DNA from: Jeotgalibacillus soli
GTDB taxonomy: Bacteria; Bacillota; Bacilli; Bacillales; Jeotgalibacillaceae
Reading direction: 5' to 3'
Length of the DNA stretch: 64,000 nt
Assembly (NCBI RefSeq): GCF_000829435.1
Contig: NZ_JXRP01000009.1
Span: 248,001-312,000 of the forward strand
Below, in pieces: positions 25,598 through 33,641 of this stretch. The notes under the pieces are model-generated. The model worked only from the letters and a program-made list of their open reading frames with translations, was not told the origin of the DNA and made no database searches. A program made the position numbers and the translations under genes. Each line of letters opens with the position of its first letter. The first letter of the stretch is position 1.

Positions 25598-26382
25598 CCC
25601 ACGGCATCTTTTTTAACAAAATCATGACCTCCGACGTATAATCGATCATTTTCGTGATCGAACTCGTCGGGGATTTCTTTTTCATAATCCTCTGCATTAT
25701 CCTGGGGAGCATAGCCTAAAGGATTGTCAGGCTCAACTGTAAAAAACGACCGAGTATTGTTTGAAATTCCGTATATCGTTACAACCGAGTCAATTGTTGC
25801 TGTGATTGATTTTTGAAAGAGCTGAATCAGATCATTGTAGCTCAGCCAATTATATAATTGGCCTCGTGAAGTAGGCTTTTCTTCCGCATCACAAATACGT
25901 ACATTGATCACTTCAAGACCGAATTTATCTGCATAAAGCTTTCCAAGATTTTCACCGTACACCTTACTTAATCCATAGAACGTATCAGGTCTTGTTTCTG
26001 AATGAATATCATACGGTCGATCTGTGGCTTTAAGAAAACCTACCGCGTGAATACTGCTCGCATAAACGACTCGTTTAACACCTGTGCGTCTTGCTGCTTC
26101 ATATATATGATAAGTTCCGCGAATATTGGCATCGAGAATTTCTTCAAATTCATGTTCAACTGGTAAGCCGCCAAAGTGGAGCACCGTCTCAATATCATAC
26201 TCCTCCATGATGTTTAAAATAGCGTCAAAATCATTTAAATCTGCTTCAATAAATGGAATATTTTCTGGTAGTTCCTCATTCTTACTCCGGTTTGTTAAGA
26301 CTAAATCGAACTGGTCGGACAGCGCCTTAGTTAAAATGGTTCCAAGCCCGCCAGCAGCCCCCGTTAATAATACTTTTCCCAT
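25594..26382 (-). CDS. NAD-dependent epimerase/dehydratase (uronate dehydrogenase-like SDR)
   Basis: A 262-residue extended short-chain dehydrogenase. The nucleotide-binding motif is VLLTGAAGGLGTILTKAL, and the catalytic YxxxK is in FYGLSKVYGE with the preceding ASSIHAVGF serine. The overall pattern and length resemble uronate dehydrogenases and NAD-dependent sugar epimerases. The ATG at 26382 follows AAAGGTGG; an upstream GTG falls inside that ribosome site. Its last codons overlap the convergent catE end. The substrate is not known. Confidence 0.83.
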   Translation of the reverse strand: MGKVLLTGAAGGLGTILTKALSDQFDLVLTNRSKNEELPENIPFIEADLNDFDAILNIMEEYDIETVLHFGGLPVEHEFEEILDANIRGTYHIYEAARRTGVKRVVYASSIHAVGFLKATDRPYDIHSETRPDTFYGLSKVYGENLGKLYADKFGLEVINVRICDAEEKPTSRGQLYNWLSYNDLIQLFQKSITATIDSVVTIYGISNNTRSFFTVEPDNPLGYAPQDNAEDYEKEIPDEFDHENDRLYVGGHDFVKKDAVG

Positions 26383-26552
26383 TAAAATCGCCACCTTTTG
26401 TATTGATAATGTTCTTTACCCGCATTTTTGAAAAAAAATCTTTAAATCTAATGGAATATTTAAAATGTGTTTGATTTTATATAATTTTCTGGTAAATTGT
26501 TGAGTAACTATTAAGAAAATTAGTGTTGAGAGGATGACAGGGACTCATTACT

Positions 26553-26564
26553 CTAGTATACTAG
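26553..26564. promoter_or_regulatory. 12-bp perfect palindrome upstream of aspartokinase
   Basis: CTAGTATACTAG is a perfect palindrome lying 76 bases before the aspartokinase start. It could be an operator, but no partner regulator is evident. Confidence 0.3.
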
Positions 26565-26639
26565 TCATTAAAATTCTTTCTCATAAATACATTTGTTTTC
26601 TGTGTACGGACACTCAGCAGTGAAAGGGAGTTTAATGGT

Positions 26640-27992
26640 ATGAAAGTAGTAAAGTTTGGCGGCAGTTCAGTGGCAAGTGCCACACAATTTGAAAAGGTAG
26701 CAAAAATCGTTTTGGCGGATCCTGAGAGAAAGGCTGTAATCGTTTCAGCGCCGGGTAAACGATTTAAAGAAGACATCAAAACAACAGACTTGCTTATCAC
26801 GCTTGCAAATAGTGTGAATGAGAATGGCTATGATCAGGATGCGCTGACAGCGGTCCTGAATCGATATAAAGAAGTTATTGAGGAGCTTTCATTAGATCGC
26901 CAGCTTCTTACTGAAATTGAAGGGAATATAAAAGAATCCATCTCCCTATACAGGCGGGATTACGAGCGTTTATTGGATGCCTTAAAGGCGAGTGGTGAAA
27001 ATAACAATGCGAAAGTGATGACAGCGTATTTCAATGCCCTTGGTCACAAGGCAGCCTATATATCTCCAAAGGAAGCAGGTATGCTTGTGACAGACGAGCC
27101 AGGAAATGCACAAATTTTGCCTGAAGCATACGAAAACATTGCTAAATTGCGTGAAAGGGATGGCCTATTAGTGATTCCAGGATTCTTCGGCTATTCCCAC
27201 CAGGGGCATATTGTGACGTTTCCTCGCGGCGGCTCGGATATTACCGGATCCATCATTGCAGCGGGACTGGATGCCACTGAGTATGAAAACTTTACGGATG
27301 TAGATTCTATTTATTGCGTCAATCCAACATTGGTAGACAAGCCGCATGAGCTGAAGGAGCTGACATACCGTGAAATGCGCGAGCTTTCTTATTCAGGGTT
27401 CTCCGTTTTTCATGATGAAGCCTTACAGCCTGTTTTTCAAAAAGGTATTCCTGTTTGTGTGAAAAATACCAATCATCCTGAAGCTCCAGGTACACGCATT
27501 GTGCTGGAACGTCAAATAAATGATCAGCCTGTTGTAGGAATTGCCAGTGATAACGGATTTTGCAGTGTCAATATTACAAAGTATTTAATGAACCGGGAGC
27601 TCGGATTTGGGCGGCGTCTTTTGGAGATTTTGGAAGACGAGCATATTTCTTATGAACACACTCCTTCTGGAATCGATAATATGTCAATCATTGTAAGATC
27701 CCACCAGCTATACAATGGGAAGGAAGAGAGAGTTCTTGACCGGATTCGTCAGGAGCTATTAGTGGATGATGTGTATATTGAGCGTGATTTAGCGATGATT
27801 ATGGTTGTTGGTGAAGGCATGAAGCACACGGTGGGGATTGCCTCTAAAGCAACACAGGCACTTGCAAAATCCGGAGCCAACATTAAAATGATTAACCAAG
27901 GATCATCTGAAGTAAGCATGATGTTTGGTGTAGACGGTGCAACAGTTGATCAGGCAGTGAAGTGCTTATATTACGCTTATTTTGTAGATTGA
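26640..27992 (+). CDS. yclM: Aspartate kinase (YclM/AK III type, two ACT domains)
   Basis: A 450-residue monofunctional aspartokinase that phosphorylates L-aspartate in the lysine/threonine/methionine pathway. The N-terminal catalytic motif is MKVVKFGGSSVASATQFEKV, the central block FPRGGSDITGSIIAAGL binds substrate, and the C-terminal 150 residues hold tandem ACT regulatory domains (NITKYLMNRELGFGRRL and MVVGEGMKHTVGIASKAT). The length matches B. subtilis YclM rather than the shorter, internally re-initiated LysC/DapG types. AAAGGGAG precedes the ATG. I find no lysine riboswitch upstream. It is monocistronic. Confidence 0.9.
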   Translation: MKVVKFGGSSVASATQFEKVAKIVLADPERKAVIVSAPGKRFKEDIKTTDLLITLANSVNENGYDQDALTAVLNRYKEVIEELSLDRQLLTEIEGNIKESISLYRRDYERLLDALKASGENNNAKVMTAYFNALGHKAAYISPKEAGMLVTDEPGNAQILPEAYENIAKLRERDGLLVIPGFFGYSHQGHIVTFPRGGSDITGSIIAAGLDATEYENFTDVDSIYCVNPTLVDKPHELKELTYREMRELSYSGFSVFHDEALQPVFQKGIPVCVKNTNHPEAPGTRIVLERQINDQPVVGIASDNGFCSVNITKYLMNRELGFGRRLLEILEDEHISYEHTPSGIDNMSIIVRSHQLYNGKEERVLDRIRQELLVDDVYIERDLAMIMVVGEGMKHTVGIASKATQALAKSGANIKMINQGSSEVSMMFGVDGATVDQAVKCLYYAYFVD

Positions 27993-27997
27993 TAAGG

Positions 27998-28036
27998 AAA
28001 AGACATCCTCTTTTTTTTGAGAGGATGTCTTTTTTC
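27998..28036 (+). terminator. Terminator after aspartokinase
   Basis: AAAAGACATCCTC pairs with GAGGATGTCTTTTT across a T-rich loop. Confidence 0.9.
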
Positions 28037-28105
28037 AGAGTGTTGAATTTCAAACTTAAGTAAGATAATTGTCTCCTGATTTTTCTATTGAATAGTCGTG
28101 AAGAG

Positions 28106-28258
28106 GATGGAAATAAAGTGCCGGACCATTCCGAATACTCCCTCGGAAAAACGTTCGAGAGAGACCCAGCAGTGCAGCGGTCTTCTGCACGAGGAGGCTC
28201 GAACGTTCGTCCGCGGAAAGCGAAGGAATGGGTTGGCACGGTTTTTGCGTTGTGACAA
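28106..28258. repeat. Inverted-repeat-bounded non-coding element
   Basis: The left part (GTGCCGGACCATTCC near 28119) is mirrored by the right part (GGAATGGGTTGGCAC near 28230). Inner arms around CGTTCGAG and CTCGAACG also pair. The right part includes CCGCGGAAAGCGAA, shared with the repeat family at 35180. It fills the gap between aspartokinase and the ars operon and holds no coding frame. Confidence 0.6.
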
Positions 28259-28294
28259 TAACAACTTAATTTAAGATGTTTAAGCAGTTGACCA

Positions 28295-28340
28295 TATAAG
28301 TATATAATGATATGGTATTTGACGTTGATAAGTATATAAG
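28295..28340 (+). promoter_or_regulatory. ars promoter with two ArsR-type operator copies
   Basis: TATAAGTATATAATGAT at 28295-28311 and ATAAGTATATAAG at 28328-28340 are near-identical AT-rich half-site arrays. A TTGACG -35 candidate lies at 28319-28324. The first 17-mer recurs exactly at 30558-30574 before arsD. Binding by the ArsR encoded just downstream is inferred. Confidence 0.7.
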
Positions 28341-28390
28341 CAAATAATAATAAAGTTTTACGATATCATCAAATCGAGGTGAGATAACAG

Positions 28391-28741
28391 ATGACAGTGA
28401 AATCCACTCAAGTTGAACTTGATAAAGCTGGCATGGTTCTGAAGCTGTTAGGGGATAAAACAAGATTATCCATGATGAAGCTTTTACAAAAAAACGAATG
28501 CTGTGTTTGTGAGTTTGTTGAAATATTTAAAATAAGTCAATCCGCTATTAGTCAGCATCTTCGCAAGCTAAAAGATGTTGGTTTGGTAAGAGAGACTCGA
28601 AAAGGACAATGGATTTTTTATTCTTTAAATCAGAACAGTGATGTGTATGAATTGGTACAGCAAATTCTAGCGTTCATTCCTAATCAGGATGAACGAATTA
28701 TTGAGTTAGAGAAGCAGGGATTAAGAATTATTTGTGAATAG
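28391..28741 (+). CDS. arsR: ArsR-family arsenic-responsive repressor
   Basis: A 116-residue winged-helix repressor. The metal-sensing motif ECCVCEFVE lies at the start of the recognition region, as in ArsR proteins that bind As(III) with neighbouring cysteines, and the DNA-reading helix reads ISQSAISQHLRKLKDVGLV. Loss of DNA binding on arsenite induces the operon. GAGGTGAGAT precedes the ATG. It begins the arsR-arsB-arsC operon, with its operators just upstream. The length is slightly above the 100-110 typical of the family because of a short C-terminal tail. Confidence 0.93.
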   Translation: MTVKSTQVELDKAGMVLKLLGDKTRLSMMKLLQKNECCVCEFVEIFKISQSAISQHLRKLKDVGLVRETRKGQWIFYSLNQNSDVYELVQQILAFIPNQDERIIELEKQGLRIICE

Positions 28742-28753
28742 TGAGGGGATTAG

Positions 28754-30049
28754 ATGACATCAGGAGTATTAGCATTCTTGATTTTCCTTGTCACACTGAT
28801 TTTCGTTATTTGGCAGCCTAAAAACTTATCCATTGGATGGTCTGCAATTGGCGGTGCAATACTTGCGTTGTTAGTCGGTGTGGTTGATTTTCAGGATGTA
28901 ATAGACGTTACAGGAATTGTATGGAATGCGACACTCGCGTTCATCGCTATTATCATTATTTCTTTGATATTAGATGAAATTGGATTCTTTGAATGGTCTG
29001 CCCTTCATATGGCAAGAGCAGCTAAAGGAAACGGGTTACGCATGTTTGTGTATGTAAGTATCTTGGGGGCAATAGTGGCAGCCTTTTTTGCAAATGATGG
29101 GGCTGCACTGATCTTAACGCCAATCGTACTGGCCATGGTTCGAAACTTGAATTTTGAAGAAAAAATGATTTTTCCTTTTATCATTGCGAGTGGGTTTATC
29201 GCTGATACAACTTCGTTACCCTTAGTAGTCAGTAACTTAGTAAACATTGTGTCAGCTGACTTTTTCGGTATTGGGTTTGCTGAATATGCATCTCGAATGA
29301 TTGTACCGAATTTCTTTTCACTGGGCGCAAGTATTTTAGTATTATTTTTATTTTTCCGTAAAGACATTCCAAAAAATTATGAAGTTTCGGATTTAAAGCT
29401 GCCTCGTAATGCGATAAAAGATGAAAAAATGTTTCGGTTATCATGGATCGTTCTTGCAGCGCTTCTGATCGGCTATTTCTCGAGTGAGTTCATTGGAATT
29501 CCGGTATCCATTGTAGCTAGTATTATCGCCATTTTCTTTTTACTAATGGCGCAAAGAAGCTCAGCTGTTCACACGAAACAAGTATTAAAAGGGGCGCCTT
29601 GGGCCATCGTTTTCTTCTCGATTGGGATGTACGTGGTCGTTTACGGATTACGAAACGTTGGTTTGACAGGTATATTGGCTGATGTGATTCAATTTACAGC
29701 AGACCAAGGGTTATTTGTTGGAACGATTTCAATGGGCTTTATTGCAGCCATTCTATCTTCCGTCATGAACAATATGCCTACCGTCATGATTAATGCTTTA
29801 GCCATTGCGGATACAGAAACCTCAGGTACAATTCGAGAGGCATTAATTTATGCAAATATCATTGGATCTGACTTAGGACCGAAAATTACACCAATTGGTT
29901 CGCTTGCAACACTGCTATGGCTGCACGTTTTATCTCAAAAAGGTGTAAAGATTTCTTGGGGTACTTATTTTAAAATCGGTATTATTTTAACGGTCCCTAC
30001 GCTGATTATTACACTTATAGGATTGTACTTATGGTTATTGCTTATTTAA
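28754..30049 (+). CDS. arsB: ArsB arsenite efflux transporter
   Basis: A 431-residue integral membrane protein with about 11-12 hydrophobic segments, of the ArsB/ion transporter family. It exports arsenite or antimonite across the membrane. Family blocks are evident: [53 protein letters not shown] and [20 protein letters not shown]. It starts 13 bp after arsR behind a GAGGGG site and precedes arsC, the classical three-gene arrangement. Where ArsA is present it energises ArsB; here arsA is a relic, so ArsB presumably works alone using the proton motive force. Confidence 0.95.
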   Translation: MTSGVLAFLIFLVTLIFVIWQPKNLSIGWSAIGGAILALLVGVVDFQDVIDVTGIVWNATLAFIAIIIISLILDEIGFFEWSALHMARAAKGNGLRMFVYVSILGAIVAAFFANDGAALILTPIVLAMVRNLNFEEKMIFPFIIASGFIADTTSLPLVVSNLVNIVSADFFGIGFAEYASRMIVPNFFSLGASILVLFLFFRKDIPKNYEVSDLKLPRNAIKDEKMFRLSWIVLAALLIGYFSSEFIGIPVSIVASIIAIFFLLMAQRSSAVHTKQVLKGAPWAIVFFSIGMYVVVYGLRNVGLTGILADVIQFTADQGLFVGTISMGFIAAILSSVMNNMPTVMINALAIADTETSGTIREALIYANIIGSDLGPKITPIGSLATLLWLHVLSQKGVKISWGTYFKIGIILTVPTLIITLIGLYLWLLLI

Positions 30050-30085
30050 AATCATTCATTCAAACACGAAAAGGAGTTTTACATC

Positions 30086-30505
30086 ATGTCTAAAAAAACA
30101 TTATATTTCTTATGTACTGGTAACTCATGCCGCAGTCAAATGGCGGAAGGATGGGGAAAAGAAATTCTTGGTGACGACTGGCAAATTCTTAGTGCCGGAA
30201 TTGAAGCACACGGCTTAAACCCAAATGCGGTTAAAGCAATGAATGAGATTGGCATTGATATTTCAAATCAAACGTCAGATATTATTGACACAGAAATATT
30301 AAACAATGCAGATTTCGTTGTGACCCTTTGTGGAGATGCTGCTGACAAGTGTCCGATGACACCGCCTCACGTAAAACGTGATCACTGGGGATTTGATGAT
30401 CCGGCAAAAGCTGAAGGAACAGAAGAAGAAAAATGGGCTGTCTTCCAACGCGTTCGTGATGAGATTGGTGAGCGTATTAAACGCTTTGCTGAAACAGGAG
30501 AGTAA
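30086..30505 (+). CDS. arsC: Arsenate reductase ArsC (thioredoxin-coupled)
   Basis: A 139-residue enzyme reducing arsenate to arsenite for export by ArsB. The phosphatase-like P-loop CTGNSCRS contains C10 and C15, and the redox pair is C82 and C89 ([10 protein letters not shown]), as in S. aureus pI258-type ArsC, which uses C10, C82 and C89 with thioredoxin. Length and motifs are normal. AAAAGGAG lies upstream of the ATG. It is the last gene before the terminator of the first ars transcript. Confidence 0.96.
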   Translation: MSKKTLYFLCTGNSCRSQMAEGWGKEILGDDWQILSAGIEAHGLNPNAVKAMNEIGIDISNQTSDIIDTEILNNADFVVTLCGDAADKCPMTPPHVKRDHWGFDDPAKAEGTEEEKWAVFQRVRDEIGERIKRFAETGE

Positions 30506-30513
30506 CAAGCACA

Positions 30514-30549
30514 TAATAGTCGAGAGAAACATCTCTCGACTATTATTAT
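30514..30549 (+). terminator. Terminator between arsC and arsD
   Basis: AATAGTCGAGAGA pairs with TCTCTCGACTATT around AACA, followed by ATTATA. It separates arsRBC from the arsD unit. Confidence 0.8.
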
Positions 30550-30550
30550 A

Positions 30551-30574
30551 ATAAGTATATAAGTATATAATGAT
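30551..30574 (+). promoter_or_regulatory. Second ArsR-type operator before arsD
   Basis: The array contains TATAAGTATATAATGAT, an exact 17-base copy of the operator at 28295-28311. It lies 24 bases before arsD, implying a second ArsR-controlled promoter. Confidence 0.7.
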
Positions 30575-30597
30575 TTAGTTTAAAGGAAAGGGCATAC

Positions 30598-30885
30598 GTG
30601 ACGAAGGTAGAAATTTTTGATCCTGCATTATGTTGTCCAACGGGTGTATGTGGACCAAGCGTTGATCCGGAATTAACAAGAGTTGCTTCATCTGTATTTT
30701 TCATCGAGAAAAAAGGGTTAGATATTAAACGATATAATCTCGGGACCGAACCGGGCATGTTCGTTAAAAACAAAACAGTCAATCAACTTCTTCACGAAAA
30801 AGGAACAGAGGCTTTACCTCTCGTCATGGTGAACGGAGAAGTAGCTAAGATTGGCGAGTATCCAACGAATGCTGAGTTTAAATAA
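30598..30885 (+). CDS. arsD: ArsD arsenic metallochaperone, short form
   Basis: A 95-residue ArsD, which passes As(III) to the ArsA ATPase and can act as a weak repressor. The key EIFDPALCCPTGVCGPSVDP block has the conserved cysteine pair and the third cysteine. Translation begins at GTG 30598. The protein ends at PTNAEFK, shorter than the about 120 residues of E. coli ArsD, which carries extra C-terminal cysteine pairs. Its normal partner ArsA is only a relic immediately downstream, so the chaperone has lost its client in this strain unless arsA exists elsewhere. Confidence 0.92.
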   Translation: MTKVEIFDPALCCPTGVCGPSVDPELTRVASSVFFIEKKGLDIKRYNLGTEPGMFVKNKTVNQLLHEKGTEALPLVMVNGEVAKIGEYPTNAEFK

Positions 30886-30902
30886 GCAGGAGGGACAGCA
30901 TC

Positions 30903-31133
30903 ATGCAGCGTTTTAATCCCCGATTGTTCCAAATTACGCCTTATCTATTTTCACGGGAAATGGCGGTATAGGAAAAACAACGTCAGCATGTGCAACAGCT
31001 GTAGCTCCTGCAGATAAAGGGAAAAAAGTGTTACTGGTAAGTACGGATCCGGCTTCAAGTAAAGGGAGGCGTCCAAGACAGGAAGGGATCTTGAATCAAG
31101 AAGCTGGAGACGTTATAGAAGAGGGTTATTAAG
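30903..31133 (+). pseudogene. arsA: arsA relic (arsenite-transporting ATPase, N-terminal fragment)
   Basis: The DNA encodes ITPYL in one frame and, after a one-base shift, [18 protein letters not shown] then [15 protein letters not shown], the P-loop and following strand of ArsA, where G-K-G-G-V-G-K-T is normal. The similarity stops after about 75 codons and a stop follows at 31131. About 500 codons of the normal protein are missing, so there is both a frameshift and a large deletion. It follows arsD by 17 bp, the normal position of arsA. Confidence 0.85.
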
Positions 31134-31176
31134 AGATCCATAAAATAAAAATGACTAAAAAAATTAATCATAAGAC

Positions 31177-31211
31177 GGCCGATATCCTATCATTCAGGAT
31201 CGGCTTTTTAA
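31177..31211 (+). terminator. Terminator after the arsA relic
   Basis: GGCCGATATCCT pairs with AGGATCGGC with a small bulge and ends in TTTTTA. Confidence 0.6.
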
Positions 31212-31275
31212 GGTACTACAGAAGAATTCTTATCATTTGATATTCCTGTGATTACCTTTTTCTATTTTAAGCAGG

Positions 31276-31493
31276 ATAGCCTCTGTTAGTGATGTGGCTC
31301 ATCCAGATTGGAGAGCAACATCGGGGGGTGTCTATCGTTTCTGGCGTGATAGTGGGTAAGCTTTTGGTGCTTTAATTGCAGGGTGATATGGGACGTTTTG
31401 AATGTCGGTTGGGAGATTCGGTTCGTTGCATTATTACCACTGTCTGCAGGGGTATTAACAGCCGTTCGTATGAAAGCAACATTAAAATTGTAG
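31276..31493 (+). pseudogene. MFS transporter relic (C-terminal fragment)
   Basis: Readable segments are IASVSDVAHPDWRATSGGVY, then RFWRDSG, a stop, AFGALIAG, a stop, and after frame changes IRFVALLPLSAGVLTAVRMK near the end. The D-W-R-A-T-S-x-G-V-Y-R-F-W-R-D motif is typical of the C-terminal half of drug or metal MFS exporters. It is broken by at least two stops and frameshifts, so not functional. Confidence 0.7.
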
Positions 31494-31559
31494 TAAAATA
31501 AGGGAAAATATGCTAACTTCGATTCAAGGGCTTGACCTGATTTTTTTATGTAGCTGGGC

Positions 31560-31676
31560 AGACTTATTATTGTTACATGAATTGGATTAGGCTATATGTC
31601 AGCAAAGAAAGAAGCTAATCGACTAGGAATTCCTAAAGATATTTTTGCGGATCCATTCGATTATATTCTTTCATAG
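31560..31676 (+). pseudogene. lgt-like relic (prolipoprotein diacylglyceryl transferase fragment)
   Basis: One frame reads RLIIVT, a stop, then IGLGYMSAKKEANRLGIPKD and IFADPFDYILS before a second stop. This matches the N-terminal G-x-x-x-G-Y-x-x-A-K-K-E-A-x-R-L-G-I region of Lgt enzymes as I remember it. Fewer than 40 codons remain out of about 270. The fragment is not functional; its presence suggests the arsenic island once carried lipoprotein-processing genes as some mobile metal-resistance islands do. Confidence 0.6.
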
Positions 31677-31844
31677 AAGAACCACTAAATCTAACATTTT
31701 TATACACATCCATCATACAAATACCTTTTATTCATAATCTATATTTTGACAGAGCATTTACCATCTTGGACGCTTTTAAAAACTTGCTAGGTTGGTTCAA
31801 TTAAAATATGAAATTCAAAATATATTTTTTAGGAAGTGCCGTTG

Positions 31845-33158
31845 ATGATCAATAAAACAGGAGATACAAGTCAGTTAAAACAGCAGCCTGTTTGGGTGCA
31901 AGGCTATATTGATTCGCCAGAAAAACAAAAGCAGCTTTATAAAAAAACATTAAGAATTGTGATGCTTTCACAAATCTTTGGGGGAGCAGGACTTGCAGCT
32001 GGTATAACGGTAGGCGCACTTCTCGCACAATATATGCTAGGAACGGAAAGTGGAGCAGGAATTCCAGTTGCCTTACTCACATTAGGATCAGCGGGGGCTG
32101 CACTGATCGTGGGCCGGCTTTCCCAGCGTTTTGGACGCAGAGCAGGACTTGCATCTGGTTTTCTTGCTGGTGGACTGGGTGCGATCGGCGTTATCATCGC
32201 GGCCTTAATGAACAGCGTCCTACTTTTATTCGCTTCCCTGCTTATTTATGGAGCTGGTACCGCTGCAAATCTGCAAGCGCGATACGCGGGTACAGATCTG
32301 GCGACAGCTAAACAGAGGGCAACTGCTGTGAGCATGGCCATGGTTTCTACTACCTTTGGTGCAGTAGCGGGTCCAAACTTGGTCGGTGTGATGGGAGAAT
32401 TTGCGCGTTCTATTGGTGTGCCGACTTTGGCAGGTCCTTTTATCTTAGCAGCAGTCGCTTTTATTCTTGCTGGATTGGTTCTCTTAATTTTTCTTCGTCC
32501 AGACCCTTTAGTTGTTTCTAAAGCTATAGCTAATGCCAAGGAGAAAGATGGAACAATACAAGAAGAATCAAAATTAAAAAAAAATGCTATAAACAAAAAA
32601 GTCGTTATGGTAGGCACTACAGTTATGGTATTGACTCAATTTGTCATGGTTGCCATTATGACCATGACCCCTGTTCATATGGAACAGCATGGCCATAGTT
32701 TAAGAGAAGTGGGGCTAGTCATAGGTTTTCATATAGGTGCAATGTACTTACCCTCGTTAATAACAGGTCTACTGGTAGATAAAGTGGGTCGCACGGTGAT
32801 GACAGTTTTCTCTGGTTTCACTCTTTTGGCATCAGGTATACTGGCAGCTTTTGCGCCAGCAGATTCAATAATACTGCTTATCTGCGCGCTAGTACTGCTT
32901 GGTATTGGCTGGAACTTTGGCTTAATAAGCGGAACAGCTCTCATTGTAGATGCAGCACACCCAAGTGTTCGTGCAAAAACACAGGGTTCGGTTGATGTCT
33001 TGCTTGCATTATCAGGTGCATCAGGCGGTGTATTATCGGGAATGGTAGTCGCTCATTCTAGTTATGCTGTCTTATCACTTTCTGGAGCTGTACTGTCACT
33101 GTTACTAATCCCAGTAGTTGTTTGGTCTCGTAAGACTCAAAGTAAAGAGCTGATATAA
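31845..33158 (+). CDS. MFS transporter, 12 membrane segments
   Basis: A 437-residue major facilitator superfamily protein. The hydrophobic profile gives twelve membrane segments with a charged cytoplasmic loop near residue 235 (KEKDGTIQEESKLKKNAINK). The conserved motif A appears as VGRLSQRFGRRAGL between segments 2 and 3 and again as TGLLVDKVGRTVM between 8 and 9. The ATG at 31845 has AGGAA upstream; in-frame GTG and TTG codons lie just before it. It sits at the end of the arsenic island behind three relics; an exporter role in that context is possible, but the substrate cannot be read. Confidence 0.85.
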   Translation: MINKTGDTSQLKQQPVWVQGYIDSPEKQKQLYKKTLRIVMLSQIFGGAGLAAGITVGALLAQYMLGTESGAGIPVALLTLGSAGAALIVGRLSQRFGRRAGLASGFLAGGLGAIGVIIAALMNSVLLLFASLLIYGAGTAANLQARYAGTDLATAKQRATAVSMAMVSTTFGAVAGPNLVGVMGEFARSIGVPTLAGPFILAAVAFILAGLVLLIFLRPDPLVVSKAIANAKEKDGTIQEESKLKKNAINKKVVMVGTTVMVLTQFVMVAIMTMTPVHMEQHGHSLREVGLVIGFHIGAMYLPSLITGLLVDKVGRTVMTVFSGFTLLASGILAAFAPADSIILLICALVLLGIGWNFGLISGTALIVDAAHPSVRAKTQGSVDVLLALSGASGGVLSGMVVAHSSYAVLSLSGAVLSLLLIPVVVWSRKTQSKELI

Positions 33159-33641
33159 AATTTTTTATTCATAATAATAGACAGTGATGAATCCGACTTC
33201 AGCGAAACGGTCAAAAGCTTTACACAAAGCAAAACAGGTGGTGTCAAAAGGTGTCGTGAAGGTACGCTCCTTTTGCTGGCACTTGTTTTTTCCTTTTTTT
33301 TCTTCTGTATTAAACACTACTAATAAATAAAGTTTGATAGTTATAGTCCTGGAGACAGGGTATAAGAAGTTAACAAATTATTATGTTTCTTCTTTAGAAA
33401 AAACAATTTTCATAAAATCTCTATTTTACGTAAAGGTTGAGAGTTTGCTTCGTCATTTGTTAATAAAATTGGTTTTGTTGGTGCAGGTTTACCGATCGAA
33501 CTGCGAAACGAGCGCCTGTAACCGAAATCAAGAGACACTTTGTGCAAAGCATTTTACTTAAAAATGCAGAGTTTATTATTGTGGGTTCTTTCTATACAAA
33601 AAGAAAGAGAGCACCAAATAAAACGGCACTCCCTTAAGATA
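33159..33641. other. Intergenic region with terminator and decayed repeat end
   Basis: Contains the terminator at 33232-33296. At 33500-33535, GCGAAACGAGCGCCTGTAACCGAAATCAA resembles in outline the right end of the repeat at 35180-35315. A 75-codon frame at 33334-33561 lacks a ribosome site and any recognisable features. I see nothing else. Confidence 0.5.
33232..33296 (+). terminator. Terminator after the MFS transporter gene
   Basis: The outer arms AACAGGTG and CACTTGTT and the inner arms CAAAAGG and CCTTTTG form a long imperfect hairpin followed by TTTTTTCC. Confidence 0.6.

Noticed and set aside
26395-26639. Possible lysine riboswitch before aspartokinase
   Set aside because: The region is AT-rich and lacks the conserved L-box segments; only a 12-base palindrome stands out.
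33334-33561. 75-codon plus-strand frame before the amylase gene
   Set aside because: No ribosome site or family resemblance, and it overlaps a decayed repeat end.
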